A stretch of 64,000 nucleotides of DNA from Streptomyces roseolilacinus. GTDB lineage: Bacteria; Actinomycetota; Actinomycetes; Streptomycetales; Streptomycetaceae. A model generated the notes under the pieces. It was not told where the DNA came from. It did no database searches and saw nothing but the letters and a program-made list of their open reading frames with translations. This document shows positions 49,442 through 57,811 of this stretch, piece after piece (position 1 is the stretch's first letter; every line of letters starts with the position of its first letter). The stretch spans positions 62,001-126,000 of the forward strand of contig NZ_BMSV01000012.1 of the NCBI RefSeq assembly GCF_014649335.1, given 5' to 3'. Position numbers and translations under genes: made by a program.

Positions 49442-50398
49442 TCACGCCCTCCCGTCGTCGGCGAGCGCCTCGGTGAGCAGCCCCTGCCGGGCCGCCGAGA
49501 AACGCCCCCGGTTCCAGTGGAAGACCACCCAGTGCGCGGCGGCCCTGCGCGGCCCGATCCGCGCCTCACCGGACTCGAAGTAGCCGGTCCGCCACCGCTC
49601 GGCCGCCGCGCGCAGCGCGTCCCGGTGCGCGGCCACCCGGGCCCGCCACGCCGCCGGCAACTCCTCCAGGCGGCCCTGGTCCGACCGCTCCCAGTACGCC
49701 CTGACCCCGGCCGCGACGCGCTCCCGGTCCGTTCCGCGCAGCCCGCCCGCCAGCCGGCGGCCGGTCTCCTCCCGTACCGCCTGCCACACCCCGCGGTGCT
49801 CCCAGCCGACGACGCCCAGCCCGTCCAGGACCGCGCGCAGCAGCGTCAGCGACACCCGCCAGTCCGCCGGCGGGCGCGTCCCCGTGTGGTGGTCCAGCCA
49901 CGCCAGCGAGTCCGCGGTGTGCAGCCGGTGCACGCACTCCATCGACCGGGCGCCGCCGAAGAGGTACGTCTCCGGCTCGTAGACGGCCGGCACCGGCGGC
50001 GCCCAGCCGCCCCGCTCCCGGTCGAGCAGCCCTACGAGCTCCTCGCGCAGCGCGGCGGCCCCGGCCGGCCCGGGCGCGTGGAAGCGGACGCGCAGCCCCG
50101 GCGGCTTGTGGAGGAAGAAGAAGTCGTCGGCCGCCCCCGACCCGGTCAGCTCCCGGGCGGTGTCGGCGAGCCGCCGGTACAGGGCGGGCCAGGCGCGCGC
50201 CCCGTCGGGGGCGACGTTGACCTGCGTCCAGCCGCTGTCCGGCCGCCGCTCGTCGCGCAGGGCGCGCAGCCCGGCGGCGAGGAAGGTGCGGCGGGCCGCC
50301 GCGTACGCGTCGCCCTCGGGCAGCAGCGGCAGGGCGCCGGGGGGATCGGTGCGCGCGTCGTGAAGGCAGTCCGCGAGCAGACGCTCGACCTGCAGCAT
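49442..50398 (-). CDS. Lanthipeptide dehydratase, elimination protein (thiopeptide-type, LanB C-terminal half)
   Basis: A 318-residue SpaB_C-type protein. WTQVNVAP near residue 60, DDFFFLHKPPGLRVRFH and YEPETYLFGGARSMECVHRLHTADS are hallmarks of the elimination domain that removes glutamate from glutamylated Ser/Thr to give dehydroamino acids. Starts at ATG 50396-50398 with GAGGAGG 4 nt upstream. First gene of the lan operon; the 187-bp region upstream is A+T-richer than average and should hold the promoter, but no -35/-10 pair is clear. Confidence 0.9.
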   Translation of the reverse strand: MLQVERLLADCLHDARTDPPGALPLLPEGDAYAAARRTFLAAGLRALRDERRPDSGWTQVNVAPDGARAWPALYRRLADTARELTGSGAADDFFFLHKPPGLRVRFHAPGPAGAAALREELVGLLDRERGGWAPPVPAVYEPETYLFGGARSMECVHRLHTADSLAWLDHHTGTRPPADWRVSLTLLRAVLDGLGVVGWEHRGVWQAVREETGRRLAGGLRGTDRERVAAGVRAYWERSDQGRLEELPAAWRARVAAHRDALRAAAERWRTGYFESGEARIGPRRAAAHWVVFHWNRGRFSAARQGLLTEALADDGRA

Positions 50399-50585
50399 GC
50401 GGCCTCCTCGTGGGACGGTCCGGCGGACGGTTCCGTCGGTTTCGGACGGCCCGTCAACTTTGTGTCCACGACAAGCTCCGTCGAAAGCATGAAGAGGGTT
50501 AGTCATACGATCGACTGGGGTGCGCTGGCGTATCGACGTCGTGCCTACGTACGCCTCCGCGCTCCGCGCCCCCCGACACACGACC

Positions 50586-50613
50586 GGGGCCACGGCGTGA
50601 TCGCCGTGGCCCC
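50586..50613 (-). terminator. Terminator of the pectate lyase gene
   Basis: Perfect 12-bp stem (GGGGCCACGGCG, 50586-50597 with 50602-50613) and 4-nt loop, 59 nt after the pectate lyase stop. It insulates the downstream lan operon on the same strand. Confidence 0.8.
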
Positions 50614-50672
50614 GGGAGCCGTTCCGCGCCTTCCCCGTCCGGTGCCCTCGGGCCGCCGGACGGGGCGCCGGA

Positions 50673-51503
50673 TCACTTGTGGGTGATGTCCGACGCGGCG
50701 TAGCGGCAGTGGGTGCCGTCGGGGCCGCTGCCCAGCGTGCGCGGCTCCTTGCCCTTGTTGTTGCCCTCGTACCGGACGCACGGCTGGACCTTGCGCTTGC
50801 CGTCGCCGTGGATGCGGACGTTGCGCAGCGAGGCCGTGTCGCCGTAGTTGGCGTTGATGCCGACCAGCTGCTTGGCCGGGACGGTCACGTCGACGTCGTC
50901 GACGACGATCGTCCGCTTGTACTGCGTGGAGCAGTTGCCGCAGCTGCGCACCAGCTTGCCGAAGTCCGACAGCTGGAACTTGGTGATGACCAGCTTGCCC
51001 GCGCCGTTGAACTGGAAGACCTTGTCGGAGGCCTTCCGCGCGCCGCCGCCGTGCACGGTGTAGACCGCCGAGGCGGACTTGCCCTTGAAGGAGGCGGCGT
51101 CCTCGCCGACGTCCTCCCACCAGACGTTCTGCAGCGTGCAGCTGCCCAGGCAGTGGACGCCGTCGGCGGCCGGGGAGCCGATGACGACGTTCTTCAGGAC
51201 CGCGCCGTCCTTCAGCGTGAACATCGGCGACTGGCCCTCGCCCTGGCCGCCGTCGCCCAGGGGGCCGCTGCCGTGGAAGCGCTGGAGCTTGCCGTCGTAC
51301 GTGCCCGAGACCTCGATGGTCTTGGCGACCGGCTTGCCGCCCTTCGCCTCCGGCCACGCGGAGGCCGCGCCGGCCGGGGCGAGCATGCCGCTGCCGACCA
51401 GCGCGGCACCGGTGAGGCCGAGGGCGGCGAGCCCGCCGACGAGGGTGCGGCGACGGGTGAGGCGACGGCGGTGCCGCGCCCGCGGCTGTGTCTCTGAACT
51501 CAT
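50673..51503 (-). CDS. Secreted pectate lyase, PL3 type
   Basis: A 276-residue exported enzyme. Twin Arg-rich start (RRRLTRRRTLVGGLAALGLTG) suggests a Sec or Tat signal cleaved after AGAASA around residue 48. The mature part is a right-handed beta helix of the PL3 family (LKDGAVLKNVVIGSPAADGVHCLGSCTLQNVWWEDVGEDAASFKG pattern, with the calcium-binding acidic residues), which cleaves polygalacturonate by beta elimination. A saprophytic plant-wall function is typical of the genus. ATG at 51501-51503. Confidence 0.92.
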   Translation of the reverse strand: MSSETQPRARHRRRLTRRRTLVGGLAALGLTGAALVGSGMLAPAGAASAWPEAKGGKPVAKTIEVSGTYDGKLQRFHGSGPLGDGGQGEGQSPMFTLKDGAVLKNVVIGSPAADGVHCLGSCTLQNVWWEDVGEDAASFKGKSASAVYTVHGGGARKASDKVFQFNGAGKLVITKFQLSDFGKLVRSCGNCSTQYKRTIVVDDVDVTVPAKQLVGINANYGDTASLRNVRIHGDGKRKVQPCVRYEGNNKGKEPRTLGSGPDGTHCRYAASDITHK

Positions 51504-51593
51504 GTGAATCCTTGCATGGGGGCCACTTGCACCCGGTGGTCGCCGCCACCGCCGCGGAGGTTGCCGCCCGGAGGGAATTTTCTTCCGCCGGAC

Positions 51594-51752
51594 TCAGCCG
51601 TCGCCCACGGCCGCCATCCCCAGCGTCACCAGGCCGAGCACGATCCAGGCGAACCACAGCCAGCCGTTGCTCCCCAACGCCACCGTGTACGCCGTCGTCA
51701 GGACCAGCGCACCGACGGTGATCGTCCCCATGGTCTTCGTGGATCCGGACAT
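51594..51752 (-). CDS. Small two-helix membrane protein
   Basis: A 52-residue protein with two hydrophobic segments (ITVGALVLTTAYTVAL and LWFAWIVLGLVTLGMAAVG) and a strong ribosome-binding site GGAGGAG 6 nt before the ATG at 51750-51752. No family is recognised. It follows the CtaG-like gene by 76 bp on the same strand and might be co-transcribed and membrane-associated with it (inference). Confidence 0.7.
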   Translation of the reverse strand: MSGSTKTMGTITVGALVLTTAYTVALGSNGWLWFAWIVLGLVTLGMAAVGDG

Positions 51753-51828
51753 CGCGTACTCCTCCGGCCGCGGGCCTCGTCCTGCCATGGTCGCCCCGCA
51801 CCGGGGGGCGGCGCCAGGGCGCCGTGCG

Positions 51829-52779
51829 CTACCGGCCGCGCGCCTGGAGCGAGGCGAGGTACGCGTTGTACGCCGCCAGCTCCTTGTCGCCGTCCCGGTC
51901 CGCGGCCCGGTCCGAACGCTTCGCCGCCCGCTGCTCGGAGTGGTACCACTGGTACAGCAGCGCGACCAGCACCACCACGGACGGGATCTCGCTGAACGCC
52001 CAGGCGATGCCGCCGGCCGCGTTCTGGTCGGCCAGCGCGTCGATGCCGAGGGACGCCGACGGGTTCGCGTACGTCCCGACCATCGGCTCCGACGCCATCA
52101 TCAGCGCGATACCGAAGAACGCGTGGAACGGCATGCCCGCGAACAGCTCCAGCATCCGCATCACGTAGCCCGGCCGGTGCGGGCCCGGGTCGACGCCCAT
52201 GATCGGCCAGAAGAAGACCACGCCGACCGCGAGGAAGTGGACCATCATCGCGATGTGGCCCGCCGTGGACTCCATGAGGAAGTCGAAGATCGGCGTGAAG
52301 TACAGCCCGTACAGGCTCGCGATGAAGATCGGGATCGTGAACGCCGGGTGCGTGATCACCCGCATGTACCGGCTGTGCAGCAGCATCAGCAGCAGCTCGC
52401 GCGGCCCTCTGCCGCCCCGCCCGGCGACGGGCAGCGCCCGCAGCGCCAGCGTCACCGGCGCGCCCAGCAGCAGCAGGATCGGCGACAGCATGCTGATCAC
52501 CATGTGCTGCACCATGTGCACGCTGAACATGACCATGCCGTAGTCGTTCAGCCCGGTGCACATCACCAGCGCCACGGAGAGCACCCCGACCGTGAAGAAC
52601 ACCGTGCGGCCGACCGGCCAGGCGTCACCGCGCCGGCGCAGCCGCACGACGCCCCACCCGTACAGCGCCAGCGCGAGCAGGCACCCCACCAGGAAGAACG
52701 TGTCCGGCGAGTACGCCAGCCCCCGCCCCAGCGTGAACGGCGGCAGGTCCATCGTCATGCCGTGTCCGCTGTGATCCAT
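51829..52779 (-). CDS. Cytochrome c oxidase assembly protein, CtaG_BS (caa3_CtaG) type
   Basis: A 316-residue membrane protein with about seven hydrophobic segments and family motifs HMVQHMVISMLSPILLLLGAP and GHIAMMVHFLAVGVVFFWPIMGVDP. The N-terminus is Met/His-rich (MDHSGHGM), which could bind copper. The family supports assembly of the heme-copper oxidase at the membrane, presumably through copper handling. ATG at 52777-52779. Confidence 0.9.
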   Translation of the reverse strand: MDHSGHGMTMDLPPFTLGRGLAYSPDTFFLVGCLLALALYGWGVVRLRRRGDAWPVGRTVFFTVGVLSVALVMCTGLNDYGMVMFSVHMVQHMVISMLSPILLLLGAPVTLALRALPVAGRGGRGPRELLLMLLHSRYMRVITHPAFTIPIFIASLYGLYFTPIFDFLMESTAGHIAMMVHFLAVGVVFFWPIMGVDPGPHRPGYVMRMLELFAGMPFHAFFGIALMMASEPMVGTYANPSASLGIDALADQNAAGGIAWAFSEIPSVVVLVALLYQWYHSEQRAAKRSDRAADRDGDKELAAYNAYLASLQARGR

Positions 52780-52904
52780 CCCGCGGCTCCTGATTCATGC
52801 TGGGTTGTCCGCTTGCCGCACCAGACTAGAACCGCCCCCGGCCGCGTCGGCGACCGGGGGCGGGTTCGGTGCGCCCGTGCGGGCGCCCCTCGCGGAGTAC
52901 CGGG

Positions 52905-53930
52905 TTACAGGACGGTCTCGGCCTCGGCGTACCGGTCGGCGGGGACGGTCTTGAGGGTCTGCACGGCCTCGGCGAGCGGCACCATGACGATCTCGGTGCC
53001 GCGCAGCGCGGTCAGCATGCCGAACTCGCCGCGGTGGGCGGCCTCCACCGCGTGCCAGCCGAACCGGGTCGCGAGGACGCGGTCGTACGCGGTCGGGGTG
53101 CCGCCGCGCTGGACGTGGCCGAGGATGACCGGGCGGGCCTCCTTGCCGAGCCGCTCCTCCAGCTCGGTGGACAGCTGCCGGGCGATGCCCGCGAACCGCT
53201 CGTGGCCGTAGATGTCCTTGCCGCCCTCGTCGAACTCCATGGAGCCCGCGCGGGGCTTGGCGCCCTCGGCGGCGACGACGATCGCGAACCGCTTGCCCGC
53301 CTCGAAGCGGGCACCGACGCGCGCGGCCAGCTCGTCGATGTCGAAGGGCCGCTCTGGCACGACGATCGCGTGCGCGCCGGCCGCCATGCCGGAGTGCAGC
53401 GCGATCCAGCCGGTGTGCCGGCCCATGACCTCGACGATGAGGACGCGCTGGTGCGACTCGGCCGTCGTCTTCAGCCGGTCCAGCGCCTCCGTGGCGACCC
53501 CGACGGCCGTGTCGAAACCGAAGGTCACGTCCGTCGACGCGATGTCGTTGTCGATCGTCTTGGGCACGCCGACTATCGGCAGGCCCGCCTCCGACAGCAG
53601 GTTCGCCGCCTTCAGGGTGCCCTCGCCGCCGATCGGGATGATCGCGTCGAGACCGAGTTCCGCGACGTGTCCGCGGGCCCGCTCCACCCCGTCCACCAGG
53701 TGCGCGGGCTGGACCCGCGAGGAGCCGAGGATCGTGCCGCCCTGGGCGAGGATGCCGCTCACCGAGTCGAGGTCGAGCTTGCGGTAGTCGCACTCCAGCA
53801 GGCCCTTCCACCCGTCGTGGAAGCCGATGACCTCGTCCCCGTGGTCGACGACGGCGCGGTGCACGACGGAACGGATGACGGCGTTCAGACCGGGGCAGTC
53901 GCCACCGGAGGTGAGCACACCAATGCGCAT
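52905..53930 (-). CDS. pfkA: 6-phosphofructokinase
   Basis: A 341-residue PfkA that phosphorylates fructose 6-phosphate in glycolysis. Seen: TSGGDCPGLNAVIR for nucleotide binding, PIGGEGTLKAA, the catalytic PKTIDNDI and MGRHTGWIA for substrate. The group with GGEGT and short sequence is the actinobacterial ATP-dependent one. ATG at 53928-53930. A -10 TAGGGT (minus strand, 53997-54002) with TTCGGC 18 bp upstream gives a 60-nt leader. Confidence 0.95.
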   Translation of the reverse strand: MRIGVLTSGGDCPGLNAVIRSVVHRAVVDHGDEVIGFHDGWKGLLECDYRKLDLDSVSGILAQGGTILGSSRVQPAHLVDGVERARGHVAELGLDAIIPIGGEGTLKAANLLSEAGLPIVGVPKTIDNDIASTDVTFGFDTAVGVATEALDRLKTTAESHQRVLIVEVMGRHTGWIALHSGMAAGAHAIVVPERPFDIDELAARVGARFEAGKRFAIVVAAEGAKPRAGSMEFDEGGKDIYGHERFAGIARQLSTELEERLGKEARPVILGHVQRGGTPTAYDRVLATRFGWHAVEAAHRGEFGMLTALRGTEIVMVPLAEAVQTLKTVPADRYAEAETVL

Positions 53931-53996
53931 AGCCCGAAATACCTTTGCAACGTGGGCCGACTCCCGGACCACGTCGTCCGGTCTGGATCACCCGCC

Positions 53997-54026
53997 ACCC
54001 TACCGGCGCGGGGTGGGACAGCCGAA
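53997..54026 (-). promoter_or_regulatory. Putative pfkA promoter
   Basis: Minus strand -35 TTCGGC (54021-54026), 18-bp spacer, -10 TAGGGT (53997-54002). The rest of the 300-bp gap up to gatD shows no gene. Confidence 0.4.
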
Positions 54027-54230
54027 CCGGCCGTCCGACCCGTGGACGGACTTCGGAGGAACAGACGAAGCGGACCCGTCCCCCCGCCCCGCCCCGCCTC
54101 CGGGATGCCCTCGGCGGGTGCCGGGAGGGCGATCGCGCCCGGCGCCCCACGCCTGCGCGTGACCGCCCTCCCGGCCTCCGCGTGCCCCTCCGGCCCCCGG
54201 GCCGCGCGCGGAGCGGCCCGGGAACCGGGG

Positions 54231-54959
54231 TCAGGCCGGCTGGCTGGCCGACGCGATCCGCTCGGCGCGCAGCGCCTCGTACCACCGGTCGTCCGTCGGC
54301 GGCAGCGCGTTCACGTCGAGGGCCAGCTTCAGCAGCAGGTCCGCGATCTGCGGGTTGCGCGCCATGACGGGGCCGTGCATGTACGTGCCGAAGACGGTGT
54401 CGTTGTACGCGCCCTCCGTGCCGTCCCCGGTGCCGTTGCCCTTGCCGAAGACGGTCCGCGCGAACGGCCGGGCCGTCGGGCCCAGGTGCGTGACGCCCTG
54501 GTGGTTCTCGAAGCCCGTCAGCTGCGGCAGGCCCAGGCGCGGATCGATGTCGGCGAGGACGTCGCCGACGCACCGCTCGCCCTCGCCGCGCGTGGAGACC
54601 ACGTCGATCAGGCCGAGGCCGGGCTCCCGCTCGCCGAGGTCGTTGATGAACTCGTGGCCGAGGATCTGGTAGCCGGCGCACACCGAGAAGATGATCGCGC
54701 CGTTCTCCGAGGCCCGGTTCAGGCCGCCGTCCCGCCGCAGCCGCTCGGCGGCCAGCCGCTGCGGCCGGTCCTCGCCGCCGCCGATGAGGTAGATGTCACC
54801 GGAGGTCGGGATCGGCTGGTCGCTGCGCACGTCCACGCGCTGCACGTCCAGGCCGCGCTGGCGGGCGCGGCGCTCGACGACGAGGACGTTGCCCTGGTCT
54901 CCGTAGGTGCTGAGCAGGTCGGGGTAGACCCACACCAGACGCAGGCTGCTGTCGCTCAT
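54231..54959 (-). CDS. gatD: Lipid II isoglutaminyl synthase, glutaminase subunit GatD
   Basis: A 242-residue class I glutamine amidotransferase. The nucleophile Cys is in FSVCAGYQILG and the catalytic His in YMHGPVMARN. With MurT it amidates the alpha-carboxylate of D-Glu in the lipid II stem peptide, needed for efficient cross-linking in Gram-positives. ATG 54957-54959. Lies 22 bp downstream of murT on the same strand. Confidence 0.95.
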   Translation of the reverse strand: MSDSSLRLVWVYPDLLSTYGDQGNVLVVERRARQRGLDVQRVDVRSDQPIPTSGDIYLIGGGEDRPQRLAAERLRRDGGLNRASENGAIIFSVCAGYQILGHEFINDLGEREPGLGLIDVVSTRGEGERCVGDVLADIDPRLGLPQLTGFENHQGVTHLGPTARPFARTVFGKGNGTGDGTEGAYNDTVFGTYMHGPVMARNPQIADLLLKLALDVNALPPTDDRWYEALRAERIASASQPA

Positions 54960-54981
54960 GCTCTTTCGTCCTCCTCGCGGA

Positions 54982-56220
54982 TCAGTTGCCGACACGGCGG
55001 CGCACGTCCTGGAACGCGGTGTAGTTGGCGATCAGCTCGATCCGCCCGGGCGGGGCCGACTGCACGGCCTCGTCGAGGGTGTCGCACACCCGGAACTCCA
55101 GGCCCGCGACCTCCAGCCGGACGGCGAGGTCCAGCCGGCGGTCGCCGATCACGAAGATCGGGTGGCCGGCGAGGCGCGGGTAGTCGACGTCCCACAGCCA
55201 CGACGTGTCCGTGCCGTCCGCGCCGCGCGCGTTGACGGAGAGGATGACCGGAGTCGGCGGCCGGTCGATGAGCGAGAACGTCTCCAGCCAGCCGGCCGGG
55301 TTCTTCGCCAGCAGCAGCCGCAGGTCGCGGTCGAGGAAGGAGACCACGTCGTACCGGCCGGCGACGGCCTGCACCTGGTACATCCGCTCCAGCGCGACCT
55401 GCGGCGGCACGCCGAACACGGCGGCGACGGCGGCGGAGGACGTGGCGTTCGCCTTGTTCGCGCGGCCCGGCAGCTGCAGGTGGATCGGCCAGGCGGAGCC
55501 GTGCGGGTCCAGGACGTGGTCGCCGCTGAGCGCCCACGTGGGGGCGGGGCGGCGGAAGCCGCACTCGCCGCAGAACCAGTCGTCGCCGGGGCGCTGCATC
55601 ACACCGCCGCACGCCGGGCACGACCAGGCGTCGTCCTTCCACTCCTGGCCGGCCGCCACCCACACCACGTTGGGTGAGGAGGAGGCGGCCCACACGACGA
55701 GCGGGTCGTCCGCGTTGGCGACGACCACGGCCTTCGTGCCGGCGAGGCCCTCGCGCCACTTCTCGGCGAGCATCCGGGTCTCCGCGGCGCGGTCCAGCTG
55801 GTCGCGGGAGAGGTTGAGCAGCGCGATCGCCTTGGGCTCGGTGTCCCGGGCCACGCCCGCGAGGTACTTCTCGTCCACCTCGATGACGCCGTACTTCGAG
55901 TCCGTCCCGCCGGCCAGTGCGGAGGTGATGCCCGCGGGCATGTTCGCACCGAGCGCGTTGGAGACGACCGGGCCGCTGGCGCGCAGCGCCTCGGCGATGA
56001 GACGGGTCGTGGTGGTCTTGCCGTTGGTCGCCGACACCAGGATGACGTCCAGATGCTGCGCGAGCCGGCCCAGAAGGTCGGGGTCGAGCTTGAGCGCCAC
56101 CCGGCCGCCGATCACCGAACCGCTGCCGCGTCCCGCCGCGCGAGACACCGCCGCTGCGGCCTTGCCCGCCGTCACGGCCAGCTTGGCGCGCGGCGACAGC
56201 GGCTCCGAGTTGCCTGCCAT
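54982..56220 (-). CDS. murT: Lipid II isoglutaminyl synthase, Mur ligase-like subunit MurT
   Basis: A 412-residue Mur-ligase-like ATP enzyme: P-loop VSATNGKTTTTRLIAEAL, central VDEKYLAGVA, then a MurT-specific Cys4 zinc ribbon CPACGGV...CGECGFRRP (about residues 215-240) and the C-terminal DUF1727 domain. It activates the D-Glu carboxylate; GatD supplies ammonia. AGGAGG upstream of ATG 56218-56220. First gene of murT-gatD. Confidence 0.96.
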   Translation of the reverse strand: MAGNSEPLSPRAKLAVTAGKAAAAVSRAAGRGSGSVIGGRVALKLDPDLLGRLAQHLDVILVSATNGKTTTTRLIAEALRASGPVVSNALGANMPAGITSALAGGTDSKYGVIEVDEKYLAGVARDTEPKAIALLNLSRDQLDRAAETRMLAEKWREGLAGTKAVVVANADDPLVVWAASSSPNVVWVAAGQEWKDDAWSCPACGGVMQRPGDDWFCGECGFRRPAPTWALSGDHVLDPHGSAWPIHLQLPGRANKANATSSAAVAAVFGVPPQVALERMYQVQAVAGRYDVVSFLDRDLRLLLAKNPAGWLETFSLIDRPPTPVILSVNARGADGTDTSWLWDVDYPRLAGHPIFVIGDRRLDLAVRLEVAGLEFRVCDTLDEAVQSAPPGRIELIANYTAFQDVRRRVGN

Positions 56221-56320
56221 CGTCCTTGTTCCTCCTAGCGTGGGTCGCCTCAGCCTATCGAGATCCGGTCGCCGCCCCGAACCCCGCCACCTACCGGAGA
56301 GCAGGTGGCGGGCCTGAAAG

Positions 56321-56333
56321 TACCCTGAACGCC
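56321..56333 (+). promoter_or_regulatory. Leaderless -10 element of def
   Basis: TACCCT (56321-56326) with 7 nt to the ATG at 56334. No convincing -35. It supports this start. Confidence 0.4.
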
Positions 56334-56879
56334 ATGCGAAACCGGCCGATCCCCGGCAGTTCCGGCGCCGTGCGGGCGATGAGCCTGCTCGGTTCGCCCG
56401 TGCTGCACGCCCCCTGCGAGACCGTCACCGACTTCGGGCCGTCCCTGGCGCGCCTGGTGGAGGACCTGTTCGCCACGATGTACGCGGCGAACGGCGTCGG
56501 CCTCGCGGCGAACCAGGTCGGGGTGGGCCTGCGGGTCTTCGTCTACGACTGCCCGGACGACGAGGACGTCCGCCACCTCGGGCATGTCGTCAACCCGCGT
56601 CTGGTGGAGACCGGCGGGGTGAGCGTGCGGGGCCCGGAGGGCTGCCTGTCGCTGCCCGGCCTGGAGGCCGGGACGGAGCGGCCCGACCGGGCCGTGGTCG
56701 AGGGCGTCGACGTGCGGGGCGAGCCGGTGCGGGTGGAGGGCACGGGGTTCTTCGCCCGGTGCCTCCAGCACGAGTGCGACCACCTGGACGGCCTGCTGTA
56801 CCCGGACCGCCTGGGCGGCTGGCGCCGGGCGAGGGTCCTGCGCGCGGCGCGGCGCGCCCCGTGGGGGCGCCGCGTCTGA
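56334..56879 (+). CDS. def: Peptide deformylase
   Basis: A 181-residue metal hydrolase that removes the N-formyl group from nascent proteins. All three motifs are present: GVGLAANQVG, EGCLSLPG with the metal Cys, and QHECDHLDG with two metal His and the catalytic Glu. ATG 56334. Arg-rich C-terminal tail. Not linked to fmt here, so probably one of several paralogues. Confidence 0.95.
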   Translation: MRNRPIPGSSGAVRAMSLLGSPVLHAPCETVTDFGPSLARLVEDLFATMYAANGVGLAANQVGVGLRVFVYDCPDDEDVRHLGHVVNPRLVETGGVSVRGPEGCLSLPGLEAGTERPDRAVVEGVDVRGEPVRVEGTGFFARCLQHECDHLDGLLYPDRLGGWRRARVLRAARRAPWGRRV

Positions 56880-56925
56880 CGGGTGCGGCGTCCGACGGGT
56901 GCGGCGTCCGACGGGTGCGGTGCCT
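56878..56925 (+). repeat. 16-bp tandem repeat at the def stop
   Basis: Two perfect copies and one degenerate copy of GACGGGTGCGGCGTCC starting at the def stop codon. No function evident. Confidence 0.7.
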
Positions 56926-57018
56926 GGCGGATCCTGTGCCTGACGGGCCGCCGGGGCCCGGGGCGGCCGCCCCGGGCGGTACGCCTCCGCGGGCGTACCG
57001 CCCCGCGGTCCGCACCGC

Positions 57019-57666
57019 TCAGAACCGGGGGCCGCCCACGCGGTCGTCCGCCCCGGCGAGGCGGCCCCACAGGAGGTCGGCCAGTGCCGACACCAACGCG
57101 GCCCGGCCGCAGGGCCGTTCGCCCAGCCACCAGTCGCCCGCCGCGTGCATCATGCCGACGATGCCGTGCCCCCACACCCGTGCCAGCGCCTCGCCGCCCT
57201 CGCCCAGGTCGACGCGCTCGGCGATGACCTCGGCGAGCTCCTCGCCCATGCGGCGCAGCAGCGGCGCCGAGTGCCGGCCCACGTCGAACCCCTGCTCCGG
57301 CTGCTGGCCGGCCTCCTCGGCGGGGTGCATCAGGAACCGGTACACCTGCGGGCGCGCCTCGATCGCGGCGAGGTACGTGTCGAGGGTCGCCTCGACGCGC
57401 CGCCGGCGGTCGGCCGGGGCGTCGAGCGCGGCGCGCAGCGCGGCCAGCAGGGCGTCGGTGTGCCGCTTGGCGAGGGCCCGGTACAGCCCGCCCTTGTCAC
57501 CGAAGTGGCGGTAGAGGATCGGCTTGGTGATGCCGGCCTCGGCGGCGATGGCGTTCATGGACGCCTGCGGTCCGTCGCGCAGGACCACGCGGTCCGCCGC
57601 CTCGAGCAGTTCGCGCCGCCGCCGTTCGGCCGATCGCTGCTGCTCGGTCCGGTGTGTGGTGTCCAT
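57019..57666 (-). CDS. TetR-family regulator of the acyl-CoA dehydrogenase gene
   Basis: A 215-residue repressor: HTH in ELLEAADRVVLRDGPQASMNAIAAEAGITKPILYRHFGDKGGLYRAL and a helical ligand domain of the fatty-acid-regulator type (TetR_C_19-like, judged by overall pattern only). ATG at 57664-57666. It is divergent from an acyl-CoA dehydrogenase whose promoter carries palindromic TTACCGGTAA sites, so it probably represses that gene and responds to an acyl-CoA (inference). Confidence 0.9.
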   Translation of the reverse strand: MDTTHRTEQQRSAERRRRELLEAADRVVLRDGPQASMNAIAAEAGITKPILYRHFGDKGGLYRALAKRHTDALLAALRAALDAPADRRRRVEATLDTYLAAIEARPQVYRFLMHPAEEAGQQPEQGFDVGRHSAPLLRRMGEELAEVIAERVDLGEGGEALARVWGHGIVGMMHAAGDWWLGERPCGRAALVSALADLLWGRLAGADDRVGGPRF

Positions 57667-57737
57667 AGCGTCTCTCCCCGCCCGTCGACGTTCCCAAGGC
57701 CAGCGCAACGTAACACCGACCCGGCGCCGGCTGCCGG

Positions 57738-57785
57738 TTGACAGCGGCTACTTACCGGTAACAGACTGCGGTTACCGTTAGTAAC
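57738..57785 (+). promoter_or_regulatory. Acyl-CoA dehydrogenase promoter with TetR-type operators
   Basis: -35 TTGACA (57738-57743), 18-bp spacer, -10 CAGACT (57762-57767). The palindrome TTACCGGTAA (57752-57761) fills the spacer next to the -10, and GTTAC-N5-GTAAC (57771-57785) follows at the start region. Both resemble operators of fatty-acid-responsive TetR repressors. Confidence 0.6.
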
Positions 57786-57811
57786 ATGCGCACGTCCGCC
57801 GGGAGGGAACC

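Noticed and set aside
50399..50585. A clear promoter for the lan operon
   Set aside because: The A+T-rich patch offers several weak candidates (for example TTCGAC-17-CAAAGT), but none fits well enough to annotate.
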